Shown piece after piece: positions 16,072-25,449 of a stretch of DNA of 64,000 nucleotides. The position numbers were made by a program, and so were the translations under genes. Position 1 is the stretch's first letter. Every line of letters begins with the position of its first letter. The notes beneath the pieces are model-generated. The model made no database searches. It was not told the DNA's origin and saw nothing but the letters and a program-made list of their open reading frames with translations. Source of the stretch: Thermonema lapsum (lineage in GTDB: Bacteria > Bacteroidota > Bacteroidia > Cytophagales > Thermonemataceae); contig NZ_JAASRN010000002.1 in assembly GCF_011761635.1 (NCBI RefSeq), positions 248,001 through 312,000 on the forward strand. The letters run 5' to 3'.

Positions 16072-18621
16072 ATGAGTAAACTTTTACGCAAACTTTCTTT
16101 GTGGCTGCCTGTGTGGGGGGGGCTTACCTGCCTGCTTTCGTTTAGTAGTATGGCGCAGCAAATCACCTTGCGGGGAAAAGTAATAGATGGCGAAAACGGT
16201 CTGCCCATGCCTGCCTGTAATGTGTATTTGAAAAACCACCCCTATATAGGCACCTCCACCGATGCAAATGGCACTTTTGTCCTTACTTTTGAGTTTGTGC
16301 GCGACACCTTGCTCATTGAGTTCATTAGTTACCAAACCATAGAATACCCCCTACTGAAAGCGCAGTCGCAAACGAATTTAGCTTTTAGCCTGAAACCCGA
16401 TGTGCTCAGCCTTGCGGCAGTCGTGATAACCCCCGGCGAAAACCCGGCTTACCGTATCATACGTGAAGCCATCAAACGTAAGAAGCAACACGACAAGCGC
16501 CAATTAGAAGCCTACGAATACGAATCATATAACCGCATTGAGGGCTATGTTAAAAGCAGCGATAAAGGCATCAGCAAACTGCGTTTTGTAAAAGACATGC
16601 GCCGGGTAGCTGCTGGCTACGATATGCTACGCACCACCGAAGGTGATACGCTCATTCCCGTACTTGTCAACGAAGTAGTGAGCCGGGTATATATGAAACA
16701 CTCGCCCTACAAACGCCGCGAAGACATTGAAGCCCAACAACTGTCGGGAATAGGTATAGAAGATGCGCCCACCCTGCAAAATATCCTTTCCAACACCTAT
16801 CTTACGGACTACAACTTTTACCGCAATCAAATCAATATACTGGGCAAATACTTTCCTTCTCCTTTAGCCAATGGCTGGCGCTTGGTATATGACTATGAAC
16901 TGGAAGATAGCCTCGAAGTAGGCGGATATGTCTGCTACCAATTGAAGGTAATTCCCCTGCGTGAAGAAGACATAGCCTTTACCGGCAGAATATGGATTAC
17001 CAAAGAGGATTATGCCCTGCGCAAAGTGCAACTGCATATTACCCCCAATGCCAACATCAATTTTGTACGCTCACTTAGCATTGAGCAAGTGTTGGCGCCC
17101 ACCCAGAGTAGCGTGTGGTTGCCAGAAAGTATGTTTTTTGAAGTCGAAATATCGGAATTTACCGACCTCATTCCCAGCATCGTGGCGCGCACCTATTCTC
17201 TTTACAAAAACTACCGCCTCAACGAAACCTATCCCAACAGCTTTTATGAAATCAGAGAGAACAATTTGCCCTCTAACAAAGTGCAGGAGGAAAAACTCAT
17301 GGCATTTCGCGCCTTGGAAGGCGACAGTATCGGTTTTCGCCCGCAGATTCACTATTTGATAGATACCCTCAATCGGGTGCCCTCTGTCAAGCGTTACACC
17401 GGCATCATCAAGGTGCTTTCTACCGGTTATCTGCGCAAGGGAGGGATTGACTTCGGGCATTATGCCCGCTATTATGCATGGAACAACATAGAAGGGCACC
17501 GCATAGGCTTTGGCATGCGCACCAACTACCACTTGAGCCCCAAGTGGATGTTCAAAAGCTATGTGGCTTACGGTACTCAAGACCAACGCTGGAAGTATGA
17601 CCTTCGTCTTTATCATGTGCTCAGCCGCAAACGCTTTACGATTGTGGGGCTGCGTCATCTGGCAGACATAGAACCGCTCATTCAGTTAGACCAAAGAAAC
17701 GACCTGCCGGAGCTGTTCATCGCTTCTAACCGCTTTTTTGACCTCGCTGGGCGGCGTCCTTTCTTCCACACTGCCAATAGCCTTTGGATAGACAGCCGCC
17801 TGTCGCAACTTGTGCGCGCACAACTCACTTTGCAGCAAAACACCTTAGACCCGCTTTACCCCTTTGCTTATTATCCTACGCCCTCCGACACCCAAACACG
17901 CAACAGTAGCATTCATACCACCGAAATCATAGGTATGCTACGACTGCAACGAGCCGTGCGGCTCACACGCGATGCCAACTTCGACGAGATAGACATAGCC
18001 AACCGCAACCCACGCCTCACACTGTGGACTATTTTCGGTTTTAAAGGACTACTCAATGGCGACTTTCAATACCAAAAAGTATATCTGGAATTGGCACAAA
18101 AAAATGCCAATGTGTTAGGCATCGGGCATGCCAACTACAGCATCACTGCCGGCTATATCTTCTCAGATGTGCCCTATCCGCTACTGCGTACACATCTGGG
18201 CAACAACACCCCTATCCTTATAGAGCGCGCTTTCAACCAAATGAATGGCTTTGAGTTTGTAAGCGACCATTTCATAGCCGTACACTACGCCCACTATTTC
18301 GAAGGCTTCATATTGAACAAACTGCCGCTCATCAGACGCCTCAACGATAAGCTCGAATGGCGACTGGTAGGCTCGCTCAATGCCGTATGGGGTGGCTTGC
18401 GAGAAAGCAACCAAGCGCTCTTAGCGCAACAAACGGAGGATGGACAGCCCGTAGAAGGTTTTTCCAAGTTGGATTTGTACAAGCCTTATGTAGAGGTAGG
18501 CTACGGCATAGATAATATTTTCAGGTTCTTCCGGGTGGATTTCTTCCACCGCCTGACTTATCTCAACAGTCCGCAAGCCAAGCCTTTTGGTATTAAATTT
18601 TCCGCCGAAATCAAGTTTTAG
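16072..18621 (+). CDS. DUF5686 outer-membrane protein with carboxypeptidase-like regulatory domain
   Basis: An 849-residue outer-membrane protein. After a signal peptide (VWGGLTCLLSFSSMAQ) comes a CarboxypepD_reg-like beta-sandwich at about residues 26-115 (ITLRGKVIDGENGLPMPACN and GTSTDANGTFVLTF), as at the start of TonB-dependent proteins. A long DUF5686 region follows, predicted as a beta-barrel, ending FGIKFSAEIKF with the C-terminal Phe typical of Bam substrates. No TonB plug domain is seen. Function is unknown; roles in envelope upkeep or transport are guesses. A possible -7 box, TACATTTG, lies at 16019-16026. It stands alone between a divergent lipoprotein gene and hisH. Confidence 0.88.
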   Translation: MSKLLRKLSLWLPVWGGLTCLLSFSSMAQQITLRGKVIDGENGLPMPACNVYLKNHPYIGTSTDANGTFVLTFEFVRDTLLIEFISYQTIEYPLLKAQSQTNLAFSLKPDVLSLAAVVITPGENPAYRIIREAIKRKKQHDKRQLEAYEYESYNRIEGYVKSSDKGISKLRFVKDMRRVAAGYDMLRTTEGDTLIPVLVNEVVSRVYMKHSPYKRREDIEAQQLSGIGIEDAPTLQNILSNTYLTDYNFYRNQINILGKYFPSPLANGWRLVYDYELEDSLEVGGYVCYQLKVIPLREEDIAFTGRIWITKEDYALRKVQLHITPNANINFVRSLSIEQVLAPTQSSVWLPESMFFEVEISEFTDLIPSIVARTYSLYKNYRLNETYPNSFYEIRENNLPSNKVQEEKLMAFRALEGDSIGFRPQIHYLIDTLNRVPSVKRYTGIIKVLSTGYLRKGGIDFGHYARYYAWNNIEGHRIGFGMRTNYHLSPKWMFKSYVAYGTQDQRWKYDLRLYHVLSRKRFTIVGLRHLADIEPLIQLDQRNDLPELFIASNRFFDLAGRRPFFHTANSLWIDSRLSQLVRAQLTLQQNTLDPLYPFAYYPTPSDTQTRNSSIHTTEIIGMLRLQRAVRLTRDANFDEIDIANRNPRLTLWTIFGFKGLLNGDFQYQKVYLELAQKNANVLGIGHANYSITAGYIFSDVPYPLLRTHLGNNTPILIERAFNQMNGFEFVSDHFIAVHYAHYFEGFILNKLPLIRRLNDKLEWRLVGSLNAVWGGLRESNQALLAQQTEDGQPVEGFSKLDLYKPYVEVGYGIDNIFRFFRVDFFHRLTYLNSPQAKPFGIKFSAEIKF

Positions 18622-18683
18622 CGGGCAATTGCAAGTGCCAAAAAGAATGCTTTTCTTTGCTTATAGTACACAGTCTGTAAAAC

Positions 18684-19277
18684 ATGCAAGTAGCTATTGT
18701 AAAATACAATGCCGGCAACATACAATCCGTTGTATTTGCGCTGCAACGTTTGGGTGTGGAGCCCATCATCACCGACAATGCCGAGCTGCTGCGCAGTGCC
18801 GACCGCGTCATTTTTCCGGGGGTGGGCGAGGCTTCCAGCGCCATGCAATACCTCAAAAGCAAAGCACTCGACAAAGTGATTCGTTCCTTGCATCAGCCAG
18901 TATTGGGCATATGCCTTGGCTTGCAGCTGCTGTGCCGCCATTCGGAAGAAGGTAATACCGACTGTCTGGGTATCTTCGATGTAGAGGTAAAAGCTTTTGA
19001 CCGCAAGGGTAGCCTGAAAGTCCCTCATGTGGGTTGGAATACTATTGAAGAGTTGCACAGCCCCTTGATGATAGGCATAGAGGCACCCGCTTACATGTAT
19101 TTTGTGCACTCTTACTATGCCGAGTGGGAGCCACGCTATGCCATCGCCCGCTGTGAGTACGGCGTGCCGTTTAGTGCCGGCTTACACAAAAACAACTTCT
19201 ATGCTGTGCAGTTCCACCCAGAAAAAAGCGCTGAAGCTGGGAGTCAGCTGCTCGAAAATTTCCTAAAAATGCCTTAG
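18684..19277 (+). CDS. hisH: Imidazole glycerol phosphate synthase, glutaminase subunit
   Basis: A class I glutamine amidotransferase of 197 residues that feeds ammonia to HisF in histidine and purine-linked synthesis. The nucleophile Cys is in LGICLGLQLL near residue 79, the oxyanion region in IFPGVGEASSAM (residue 43), and the catalytic His-Glu pair in VQFHPEKSAEAG near residue 178. KVPHVGWN is the HisF-contact loop that marks HisH rather than other amidotransferases. Length is normal. No other his gene is nearby; it stands alone 62 bases after the DUF5686 gene and converges on the sigma factor gene. Confidence 0.95.
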   Translation: MQVAIVKYNAGNIQSVVFALQRLGVEPIITDNAELLRSADRVIFPGVGEASSAMQYLKSKALDKVIRSLHQPVLGICLGLQLLCRHSEEGNTDCLGIFDVEVKAFDRKGSLKVPHVGWNTIEELHSPLMIGIEAPAYMYFVHSYYAEWEPRYAIARCEYGVPFSAGLHKNNFYAVQFHPEKSAEAGSQLLENFLKMP

Positions 19278-19285
19278 GTGTATTG

Positions 19286-19903
19286 TTAAATGAGCTCTTT
19301 TTTGTCTTTAATCATGTCGAAAAGGAGCTCACGCGCTCGGTGAAGCTGCGCCTTTACGGTACCCAAAGGCAGGTCAAGTTCATCGGCTATTTCTTGATAT
19401 GCCAGTTCCTCGAAATAACGCAGGCGCACCAAACGGCGATACTTGGAAGGCAGCTTGTTGACCAATTCCTGTATGATTTCAATTTTTTGTACTTTGATAA
19501 CCTCCTCCTGCGGGTCCAAGCCGTCGTCTTTGATGTCTAAATTGGAGGTTTCGCCGTCTTTGTCGGTATAAAAGTCCTCGATGCTGGTCGTTTGTAGGCG
19601 TTTTTTACGGATAAAGTCAATACAGTTGTTGGTGGCTATACGAAAAAGCCATGTGCTGAACGTAAAGTCTTTTTTGAATTTATCTAAGTTCTTAAAGGCT
19701 TTGGCAAAAGCCTCCATAGTCAGGTCTTCGGCATCATCTACGTTGCGCACCATCTTCAAAAGCATATGAAACAAAGAGCGATTGTAGCGCTCCATCAACT
19801 CGGCAAAAGCACTTTGGTCGCCTTCCAAGGCTCTGTCAACCAGCGAAAAGTCATGCAATGCTTTGTCCGAGAAGTCTTTTGAAGCAAATTTATCTAATTC
19901 CAT
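19286..19903 (-). CDS. RNA polymerase ECF-type sigma factor
   Basis: A 205-residue sigma-70 family protein with only regions 2 and 4. Region 2 (AFAELMERYNRSLFHMLLKM, then DAEDLTMEAFAKAF and FSTWLFRIATNNCIDF) binds core polymerase and the -10 element. Region 4 (LPSKYRRLVRLRYFEELAYQ and LPLGTVKAQLHRAREL) holds the helix-turn-helix for the -35 element. An acidic linker joins them. It overlaps the end of the upstream glycosyltransferase gene by 10 bases. No anti-sigma gene adjoins it, so it may be of the constitutive or self-standing kind found widely in Bacteroidota. Confidence 0.92.
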   Translation of the reverse strand: MELDKFASKDFSDKALHDFSLVDRALEGDQSAFAELMERYNRSLFHMLLKMVRNVDDAEDLTMEAFAKAFKNLDKFKKDFTFSTWLFRIATNNCIDFIRKKRLQTTSIEDFYTDKDGETSNLDIKDDGLDPQEEVIKVQKIEIIQELVNKLPSKYRRLVRLRYFEELAYQEIADELDLPLGTVKAQLHRARELLFDMIKDKKELI

Positions 19904-21027
19904 TTTTCCACTTTAGTGAGTAGTGCCCATAGTCCTATTACGCTAATATACAATAGGTAGGACAAATCTAAAAATGGCAACCATAAAATTGGAAGCGAGC
20001 TGCGCAGTTTTTTTGCCAACAGAAATAGACAAAGGGGGTGTAAGACAAGCAGCAAAACTACTTCCAGCGCTATCAGCTGCAGAATACCAAAAGAAGCCAC
20101 GCCCCGCATATGCATCACGACCCACACCAGTGCCACGTAAAAACTCACATGAGATAGGAAAAGTAAAGCCAACAGGGCACGGTCTTGCAACTTATAATAT
20201 TTACCCACACTCAGGTGGCGGCGCTTTTGGCGCCACCAGTCACGCCAGCGCTGCTTGGGCTTGCTTATGGTAATGGCATCGGCATGCAGGCACAAAGCCG
20301 TATTTTTGGCTGTTGCCAAGCGATTGACCAGCAAATCGTCGTCGCCACTGACCAAGCGCTGATGAGGTCCGAACCCTTTGTTTTTCAAGAAAAAACTGCG
20401 GCGATAAGCCAAATTGCGCCCTACACCCATATAAGGCATGCCAAGCAAAGCTGCTGTGGCATATTGCCATAAAGTGTAGAGCGTTTCATAACGAATCAGT
20501 GCATTGAGAAAGCCCGAACGCTGCTCATATAAAGAAGCCCCCAAAACAAATTGCCGCTTTGCCTTCCGGATAAAAGGCGCTACCATATAGCGCACCCACT
20601 GTTTGGAAACAGGACGGCAGTCGGCGTCTGTAAGCAGCACAATATCATATCGAGCAGCCTTCACCCCCATAGTAATGGCAAATTTCTTATGTGTGATGTG
20701 TTCGGGTGTTTGCTCTACACGCACCACGCGTAGCTGTGGATGCTCTGCCTGCAAATAATACAGATATTCATAAGAGTCGTCCCATGAGCGGTCATCGACA
20801 ACAATCACCTCCAAAAGGGGGTAGTCTTGCGCCAATAAAAGGGGCAAAAGCTCGCGCAAATTGAGCAGCTCGTTATGAGCAGCTACTATCACCGACACCC
20901 CGGGCAGCTCGTCCCCTTCGGCAGGGCGTGAACGGTGGCGCACAAGCCACAGGCTCAACAGGTGCCACAGAATGCCTATACCAAGCAAAGACGCCAAAGC
21001 ATACATAAAATAGAAAGTCCAATGCAT
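19894..21027 (-). CDS. Membrane-bound family 2 glycosyltransferase
   Basis: A 377-residue protein with an N-terminal helix (FYFMYALASLLGIGILWHLLSLWLV), a GT-A domain and two or three helices at the end. GT2 hallmarks: GVSVIVAAHNELLNL near residue 43, VIVVDDRSWDDS near residue 74, the metal-binding LLTDADCRP near residue 132 and a GDDDLLVNRL acceptor-site motif near residue 228. The C-terminal helices suggest polymer synthesis or lipid-linked glycosylation at the inner membrane. The substrate cannot be named. It is co-transcribed with the sigma factor gene, which it overlaps. Confidence 0.88.
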   Translation of the reverse strand: MHWTFYFMYALASLLGIGILWHLLSLWLVRHRSRPAEGDELPGVSVIVAAHNELLNLRELLPLLLAQDYPLLEVIVVDDRSWDDSYEYLYYLQAEHPQLRVVRVEQTPEHITHKKFAITMGVKAARYDIVLLTDADCRPVSKQWVRYMVAPFIRKAKRQFVLGASLYEQRSGFLNALIRYETLYTLWQYATAALLGMPYMGVGRNLAYRRSFFLKNKGFGPHQRLVSGDDDLLVNRLATAKNTALCLHADAITISKPKQRWRDWWRQKRRHLSVGKYYKLQDRALLALLFLSHVSFYVALVWVVMHMRGVASFGILQLIALEVVLLLVLHPLCLFLLAKKLRSSLPILWLPFLDLSYLLYISVIGLWALLTKVEKWN

Positions 21028-21192
21028 AGTGATGCAGGTTGTAGTTCCGCACGCAAAAAAATAGAAATTTAAACAAAGGCAAAAGCATTGGCAAAAAAGT
21101 TCCTAAATTGCATGCCCGTTTGTTTGGTCAAAGCCATCAGCCGATTCTGTCTTTTCTCAACACTCGCCATAAACCAAGAATACATAGAAAGC

Positions 21193-22323
21193 ATGCAGTT
21201 TGAAGTAATTGCACAAGACCCGAAGAGCAAAGCAAGAGCCGGTAAAATAACTACCCCCCATGGGGAAATACTTACCCCTATTTTCATGCCAGTAGGCACT
21301 GCCGGCACCGTCAAGGCAGTACACCAACGCGAACTGGAAAACGACATCAAAGCGCAAATCATATTGGGCAATACCTACCATCTTTATTTGCGCCCAGGCA
21401 TCGAGCTGCTCAAGAAAGCCGGCGGCTTGCACCGTTTCAATGGATGGAAACGCCCCATCCTCACCGATAGCGGTGGCTATCAAGTCTATTCATTGACAGA
21501 GAACCGACAAATCACTGAAGAGGGCGTGTTTTTCAAGTCTCACATTGACGGCAGCAAGCACTTTTTCACTCCCGAAAAGGTCATGGACATAGAACGGGCT
21601 ATAGGTGCCGACATCATCATGGCGTTGGATGAGTGCACCCCCTACCCCTGCGACTATGCCTACGCCAAGCAGTCGATGGAAATGACCCACCGATGGCTGA
21701 AGCGCTGCATCCGCCGCATCGAAGAAACCGAACCGCTCTATGGCTACGAGCAAACGCTCTTCCCTATTGTGCAGGGCAGCGTGTACAAAGACCTGCGCCA
21801 AGCTTCTGCCGAATTTGTGGCTGCATGCGAGTGCGACGGGAATGCCATTGGGGGGCTGTCGGTAGGCGAACCCGCCGAGCTGATGTATGAAATGACTGAG
21901 CTGGTATGCGACCTCTTGCCCAAAGACAAACCTCGCTATTTGATGGGCGTAGGCACCCCCGCCAACCTATTGGAATGCATTGCCTTGGGTGTCGATATGT
22001 TCGATTGTGTAATGCCTACCCGCAATGCCCGAAACGGTATGCTCTTCACCACGCAAGGCATCATCAACATACGCAATAAAAAATGGCAGGAAGACTTCAG
22101 CCCCATAGATGAGCCACTGGGCGGCTATGTAAGTACTTTTTACAGCAAAGCCTATTTGCGACACCTTATCATGAACAAGGAAATTTTAGGTGCACAAATT
22201 GCCAGTGTGCACAATCTTACTTTTTATCTTTGGTTGGTGAACCAAGCCCGTGAGCACATCCTCGCCGGCGACTTCTATGAGTGGAAGAAGCAAATACTAC
22301 CCATCGTCTCGCAACGGCTCTAA
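21193..22323 (+). CDS. tgt: Queuine/preQ1 tRNA-ribosyltransferase
   Basis: Exchanges guanine 34 of tRNAs for Tyr, His, Asp and Asn with the queuosine precursor preQ1. The 376 residues from the ATG at 21193 match the usual length (E. coli 375). Seen: TPIFMPVGTAGTVKAV, the catalytic Asp in ILTDSGGYQVYSL near residue 90, DVFDCVMPTR-type second Asp region (VDMFDCVMPTRNARNG) and GGLSVGEPAELM. The family zinc ligands normally near the C-terminus (CxCxxC) are replaced: the region reads INIRNKKWQEDFSPIDE, lacking those cysteines. A longer frame upstream has no family similarity. Confidence 0.95.
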   Translation: MQFEVIAQDPKSKARAGKITTPHGEILTPIFMPVGTAGTVKAVHQRELENDIKAQIILGNTYHLYLRPGIELLKKAGGLHRFNGWKRPILTDSGGYQVYSLTENRQITEEGVFFKSHIDGSKHFFTPEKVMDIERAIGADIIMALDECTPYPCDYAYAKQSMEMTHRWLKRCIRRIEETEPLYGYEQTLFPIVQGSVYKDLRQASAEFVAACECDGNAIGGLSVGEPAELMYEMTELVCDLLPKDKPRYLMGVGTPANLLECIALGVDMFDCVMPTRNARNGMLFTTQGIINIRNKKWQEDFSPIDEPLGGYVSTFYSKAYLRHLIMNKEILGAQIASVHNLTFYLWLVNQAREHILAGDFYEWKKQILPIVSQRL

Positions 22324-22357
22324 GCCATCACAAAAAATACACAACCCAATACACCCC

Positions 22358-22984
22358 ATGAAACTCATCACAAAATATTTCCCGGAAATAGACGACCTTC
22401 AGCGCAGCCGCTTCGAGGCATTAGAGCCTCTATACCGTGAATGGAACACAAAAATAAATTTAGTCTCCCGCAAAGACATTGACCACCTCTATGAGCGCCA
22501 CGTACTGCACTCGCTGGCTATAGCGCGTGTCATTGCGTTTAAGTCTATGACTACCATAATGGATGTGGGCACCGGCGGTGGCTTTCCCGGCATACCGCTT
22601 GCCATCATGTTTCCTAAGGTAGAATTCCATTTAGTTGACTCTATCGGCAAAAAAATCAATGCCGTACAACACATCGCCGAAGCCCTGCAACTCGACAACG
22701 TAACTCCCCACCACAACCGCGCCGAAAAAGTAAATGTAGAGGTCGATTTTGTGGTAAGCCGCGCAGTGGCACCCGCCAAAAAAATATACAACTGGACACA
22801 AAGTAAAATTTCACCTAACAGTTTCAACAAATTTAAAAACGGTTGGTTTTTGCTGAAAGGGGGAGACCTCACCGAAGAACTACAAGAACTCAAACGCAAG
22901 CGCTACAAGATTTTTGAGCTGTCGAACTTCTTCGAAGAGGAATTTTTTGAAACGAAAAAAATACTTTACTTTCCCAAAGGATAG
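22358..22984 (+). CDS. rsmG: 16S rRNA (guanine(527)-N7)-methyltransferase
   Basis: A 208-residue SAM-dependent enzyme that methylates G527 of 16S rRNA. WNTKINLVSRKDIDHLYERH near residue 30 is the RsmG signature and IMDVGTGGGFPGIPLAIMFP near residue 68 the SAM-binding loop. LVDSIGKKINAV and VVSRAVAP follow at family positions. The start is the ATG at 22358, 34 bases after tgt; an in-frame upstream extension lies inside tgt. Its stop is one base short of the lycopene cyclase ATG, so tgt, rsmG and crtY-like genes likely share a message. Confidence 0.95.
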   Translation: MKLITKYFPEIDDLQRSRFEALEPLYREWNTKINLVSRKDIDHLYERHVLHSLAIARVIAFKSMTTIMDVGTGGGFPGIPLAIMFPKVEFHLVDSIGKKINAVQHIAEALQLDNVTPHHNRAEKVNVEVDFVVSRAVAPAKKIYNWTQSKISPNSFNKFKNGWFLLKGGDLTEELQELKRKRYKIFELSNFFEEEFFETKKILYFPKG

Positions 22985-22985
22985 T

Positions 22986-24122
22986 ATGTCTCAAAGCTAC
23001 GACTATATCATTATCGGAGCGGGGGCGGCAGGGCTCAGCCTTGCCTACGGTCTGTCGCAGCACCCACAGCTATCTAAAAAACGCGTGCTACTCATAGACA
23101 AGGCGCACAAAATACGAAACGACCGCACTTGGTGTTTTTGGACTACCGAAGCGCCCCCTTTCCATGAGGTCATTTACCGCCGGTGGCAGCAGCTTGCTTT
23201 TCATAGCATGCACGGCAGCCGCCAATTTTCTATTGCCCCCTTTTTCTACTACATGATTCGTGGCATCGACTTTTACCGCTATTGCTTTGAGCACTTGGCT
23301 CCCAGCATTGACTTTTGTGTGGGGGAAGTATCGGAGGCAACCCCTGCAGGAGAGGTAACCCTACACGACGGCAAGCAATTTCGTGCCCAATGGGTCTTCG
23401 ACAGCCGCTACCTTCTGCCACAAAAACCCGCAGAACTGCCCTACCCTTTTCTTCTGCAGCATTTCAAAGGCTACGTATTGCATGCCCCCCACGATATATT
23501 CGACCCCCATACGGCTACTTTGATGGATTTCCGTATTCCGCAAGGCGGCGAGAGTCGTTTTATGTACATCCTGCCTTTTTCGCCTAAGGAAGCGCTTGTA
23601 GAATTCACCATCTTTGGCAAGAAGTTGTTACCATCCAGCACCTACGACCACGAACTGAAGGCATACATCGAGCAGCACTATGGCGTTCTCGAAAGTTTGG
23701 AAATCAAAGAAAAAGAGTTCGGCGTAATTCCCATGGCTGCGCAAGGCTTCCGGCGTCCTGAAGGGGCTCTTATACCCATAGGTACGGCTGCCGGTTGTGC
23801 TAAGGGCAGCAGCGGCTATGCTTTTATCTTCATTCAAAAACATTGCCGCCAAATCGTTGAAGCCCTTGCCCACAACCAAAGACCGCCGGCTTACCGTCCG
23901 GCATGGCGCTTTCGCCATTACGACCGCATATTCCTTAATGTGCTCTATCATGAACGCATGGCAGGCGCCGAGCTTTTCAGTAAGCTTTTTTTAAAACTGC
24001 CACCTCAAAAAATTTTGCGTTTTTTGATAGAAGAAAGCAGCCTCTTTGATGAGCTTAGCGTGATATATAATCTACGTTCTGTTGCTTTTGTACAAGCTGC
24101 CCTACACGAAGTCCTGTCTTAG
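22986..24122 (+). CDS. crtY: Lycopene cyclase family protein (CrtY/CrtL type)
   Basis: A 378-residue FAD/NAD-fold protein that closes the ends of lycopene to give beta-carotene or related rings. It has the Rossmann start YDYIIIGAGAAGLSLAYGLS, then RNDRTWCFW near residue 42, a family marker, FDSRY near residue 137 and a C-terminal GTAAGCAKGSSGYAF near residue 262 near the FAD site. Yellow or orange carotenoids are common in this phylum. No crtB or crtI lies in the window. ATG 22986 follows the rsmG stop by one base. Confidence 0.88.
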   Translation: MSQSYDYIIIGAGAAGLSLAYGLSQHPQLSKKRVLLIDKAHKIRNDRTWCFWTTEAPPFHEVIYRRWQQLAFHSMHGSRQFSIAPFFYYMIRGIDFYRYCFEHLAPSIDFCVGEVSEATPAGEVTLHDGKQFRAQWVFDSRYLLPQKPAELPYPFLLQHFKGYVLHAPHDIFDPHTATLMDFRIPQGGESRFMYILPFSPKEALVEFTIFGKKLLPSSTYDHELKAYIEQHYGVLESLEIKEKEFGVIPMAAQGFRRPEGALIPIGTAAGCAKGSSGYAFIFIQKHCRQIVEALAHNQRPPAYRPAWRFRHYDRIFLNVLYHERMAGAELFSKLFLKLPPQKILRFLIEESSLFDELSVIYNLRSVAFVQAALHEVLS

Positions 24123-24276
24123 TAGTATCCCCTCCTCGCTCATGGATGGCTTCCCCTCTGTTGGTTTCTGGGCAAGCAAAGCAAAAAAAGCGGCAAGGCG
24201 CCGCGCATAGATGAAGAACAAAAAGAAAAGCAGAGCAATCCTCTGGGGCAGCTTAACAAAGCAGCCCAAAAGAAAG

Positions 24277-24305
24277 TAAGCCCCTTCGCAAGGCAAAGGG
24301 GCTTA
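24277..24305. terminator. Bidirectional terminator between convergent genes
   Basis: TAAGCCCCTT and AAGGGGCTTA pair perfectly over ten bases around a 9-base loop, in the 236-base gap between the lycopene cyclase and the nuclease genes. The rest of the gap shows nothing I can name. Confidence 0.65.
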
Positions 24306-24358
24306 TCCTGTAACCTATGATAAGATGTTGGGCGAGCAAATCAATCGGATAGGTTGCA

Positions 24359-25243
24359 TTAGAAAGTAGTTACATATTCTTCGGGTGCCACATATTGGTT
24401 ATCTACCCTTGTTTCTATCACATCTTGAATCCACTGCGGCACATTCGACAAAAAGTTGTAGCCGGTCAGCCGCTCTACGTCGCGGATAGATACTCGGTAG
24501 GCGGTCCACGGTTTTTGATTCACATCTTGCGTGTTAGGCATAATCACGGCAATGGTACGGGTAGAGGTATTGATACGGCTCAGGTCATTGGAGCCTTCGG
24601 GAAGTACTACTATCACTTTCCACAGATGAGAAGGCACCGTAATGTTGCCATTGGCAATGGTACGTGCATAACCATTGCTGCCCTCACCACCCGTACCGCG
24701 GTTGCCAGCAATGATATAAAGCTCATAGCCTTGATCGACCAAGCGGCGGCAGTAGCTCTCGAGTTGCTCCCACGTTTGGCGGTTGTTGTTGGGGGCTTGT
24801 GGCAATATGTTGGTCATCAAGAAAGTGGCGGAGTTGTCTTCCACACTGGCAGTGCGGTCGGCTGAAGGGCACATGTGCCCCCTATCAAAGCCGCTATATT
24901 GGTAATCATTGGGGCTGGCACGATACCAGTCAGCTGGTAGAGAGGTATCGGTGCGGAAGTCGTTCTGGCGTGATACACTGCCCAGCCATGCTTTGTTCAA
25001 GTGCCAGCTCACCCAATTGGGTGTCGCTCGGTAGCGGTGATACGACATGGCATATTGCGGGCGCTTGATTAAGTAGTTATGATGGGCGGTGCCAGCACCA
25101 CTGGGGTTGCCCAATGCCATGTTGTCTTCGCGTGCAGGTGCGCTGTAGCTTGTTTCCTGCACCGACACAGGCGAAACAAAAGTAGTACAAGCCGCCAAAA
25201 AACTAAGGAGCAAAACGTAAATGTAAAGTGTAAAAAAGCGCAT
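24359..25243 (-). CDS. DNA/RNA non-specific endonuclease, lipoprotein
   Basis: A 294-residue nuclease of the NUC/Serratia type. The lipoprotein signal is YVLLLSFLAACTT. The His-Me catalytic motif is SGFDRGHMCPSADRTAS near residue 120, with His as general base, and the metal ligand Asn falls in TNILPQAPNNNRQTWEQLE near residue 145. It degrades nucleic acid outside the inner membrane, probably for nutrition or to clear extracellular DNA. The C-terminal block RVSIRDVERLTGYNF is also typical. It is a single gene, 206 bases from the divergent FKBP gene. Confidence 0.92.
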   Translation of the reverse strand: MRFFTLYIYVLLLSFLAACTTFVSPVSVQETSYSAPAREDNMALGNPSGAGTAHHNYLIKRPQYAMSYHRYRATPNWVSWHLNKAWLGSVSRQNDFRTDTSLPADWYRASPNDYQYSGFDRGHMCPSADRTASVEDNSATFLMTNILPQAPNNNRQTWEQLESYCRRLVDQGYELYIIAGNRGTGGEGSNGYARTIANGNITVPSHLWKVIVVLPEGSNDLSRINTSTRTIAVIMPNTQDVNQKPWTAYRVSIRDVERLTGYNFLSNVPQWIQDVIETRVDNQYVAPEEYVTTF

Positions 25244-25374
25244 AAGCGTTTGTTTTTTTAGGTATTACAAATGCCACAAAGCTAAAGACTTTAGTTGCCT
25301 GCATCTTCAACAAAACATGAACCTTGTGTTAAAAAATTGTGAGCAACATAGCACATATTTATTGCCGGCAATCG

Positions 25375-25406
25375 TGTGTGTTTGCCGATATTTTTTCGTA
25401 TCTTTG
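25375..25406 (+). promoter_or_regulatory. Promoter of the FKBP gene (TGTG-N20-TATCTTTG)
   Basis: TATCTTTG at 25399-25406 is a full -7 match. A one-off -33 box, TGTG, lies 20 bases upstream. The start codon follows 43 bases after the -7 box. Confidence 0.55.
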
Positions 25407-25449
25407 TAATTCTTATCAACATTTATTTCCATCAAATTTTCATTTAATT

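Noticed and set aside
18684-19277. hisH as part of a novel ammonia-channel pair
   Set aside because: All canonical HisH motifs, including the HisF contact loop, are present; scattered his genes are usual.
24102-24296. 64-codon minus-strand frame rich in Leu/Phe after the lycopene cyclase
   Set aside because: Starts inside the terminator hairpin and overlaps the crtY end; no recognisable family.
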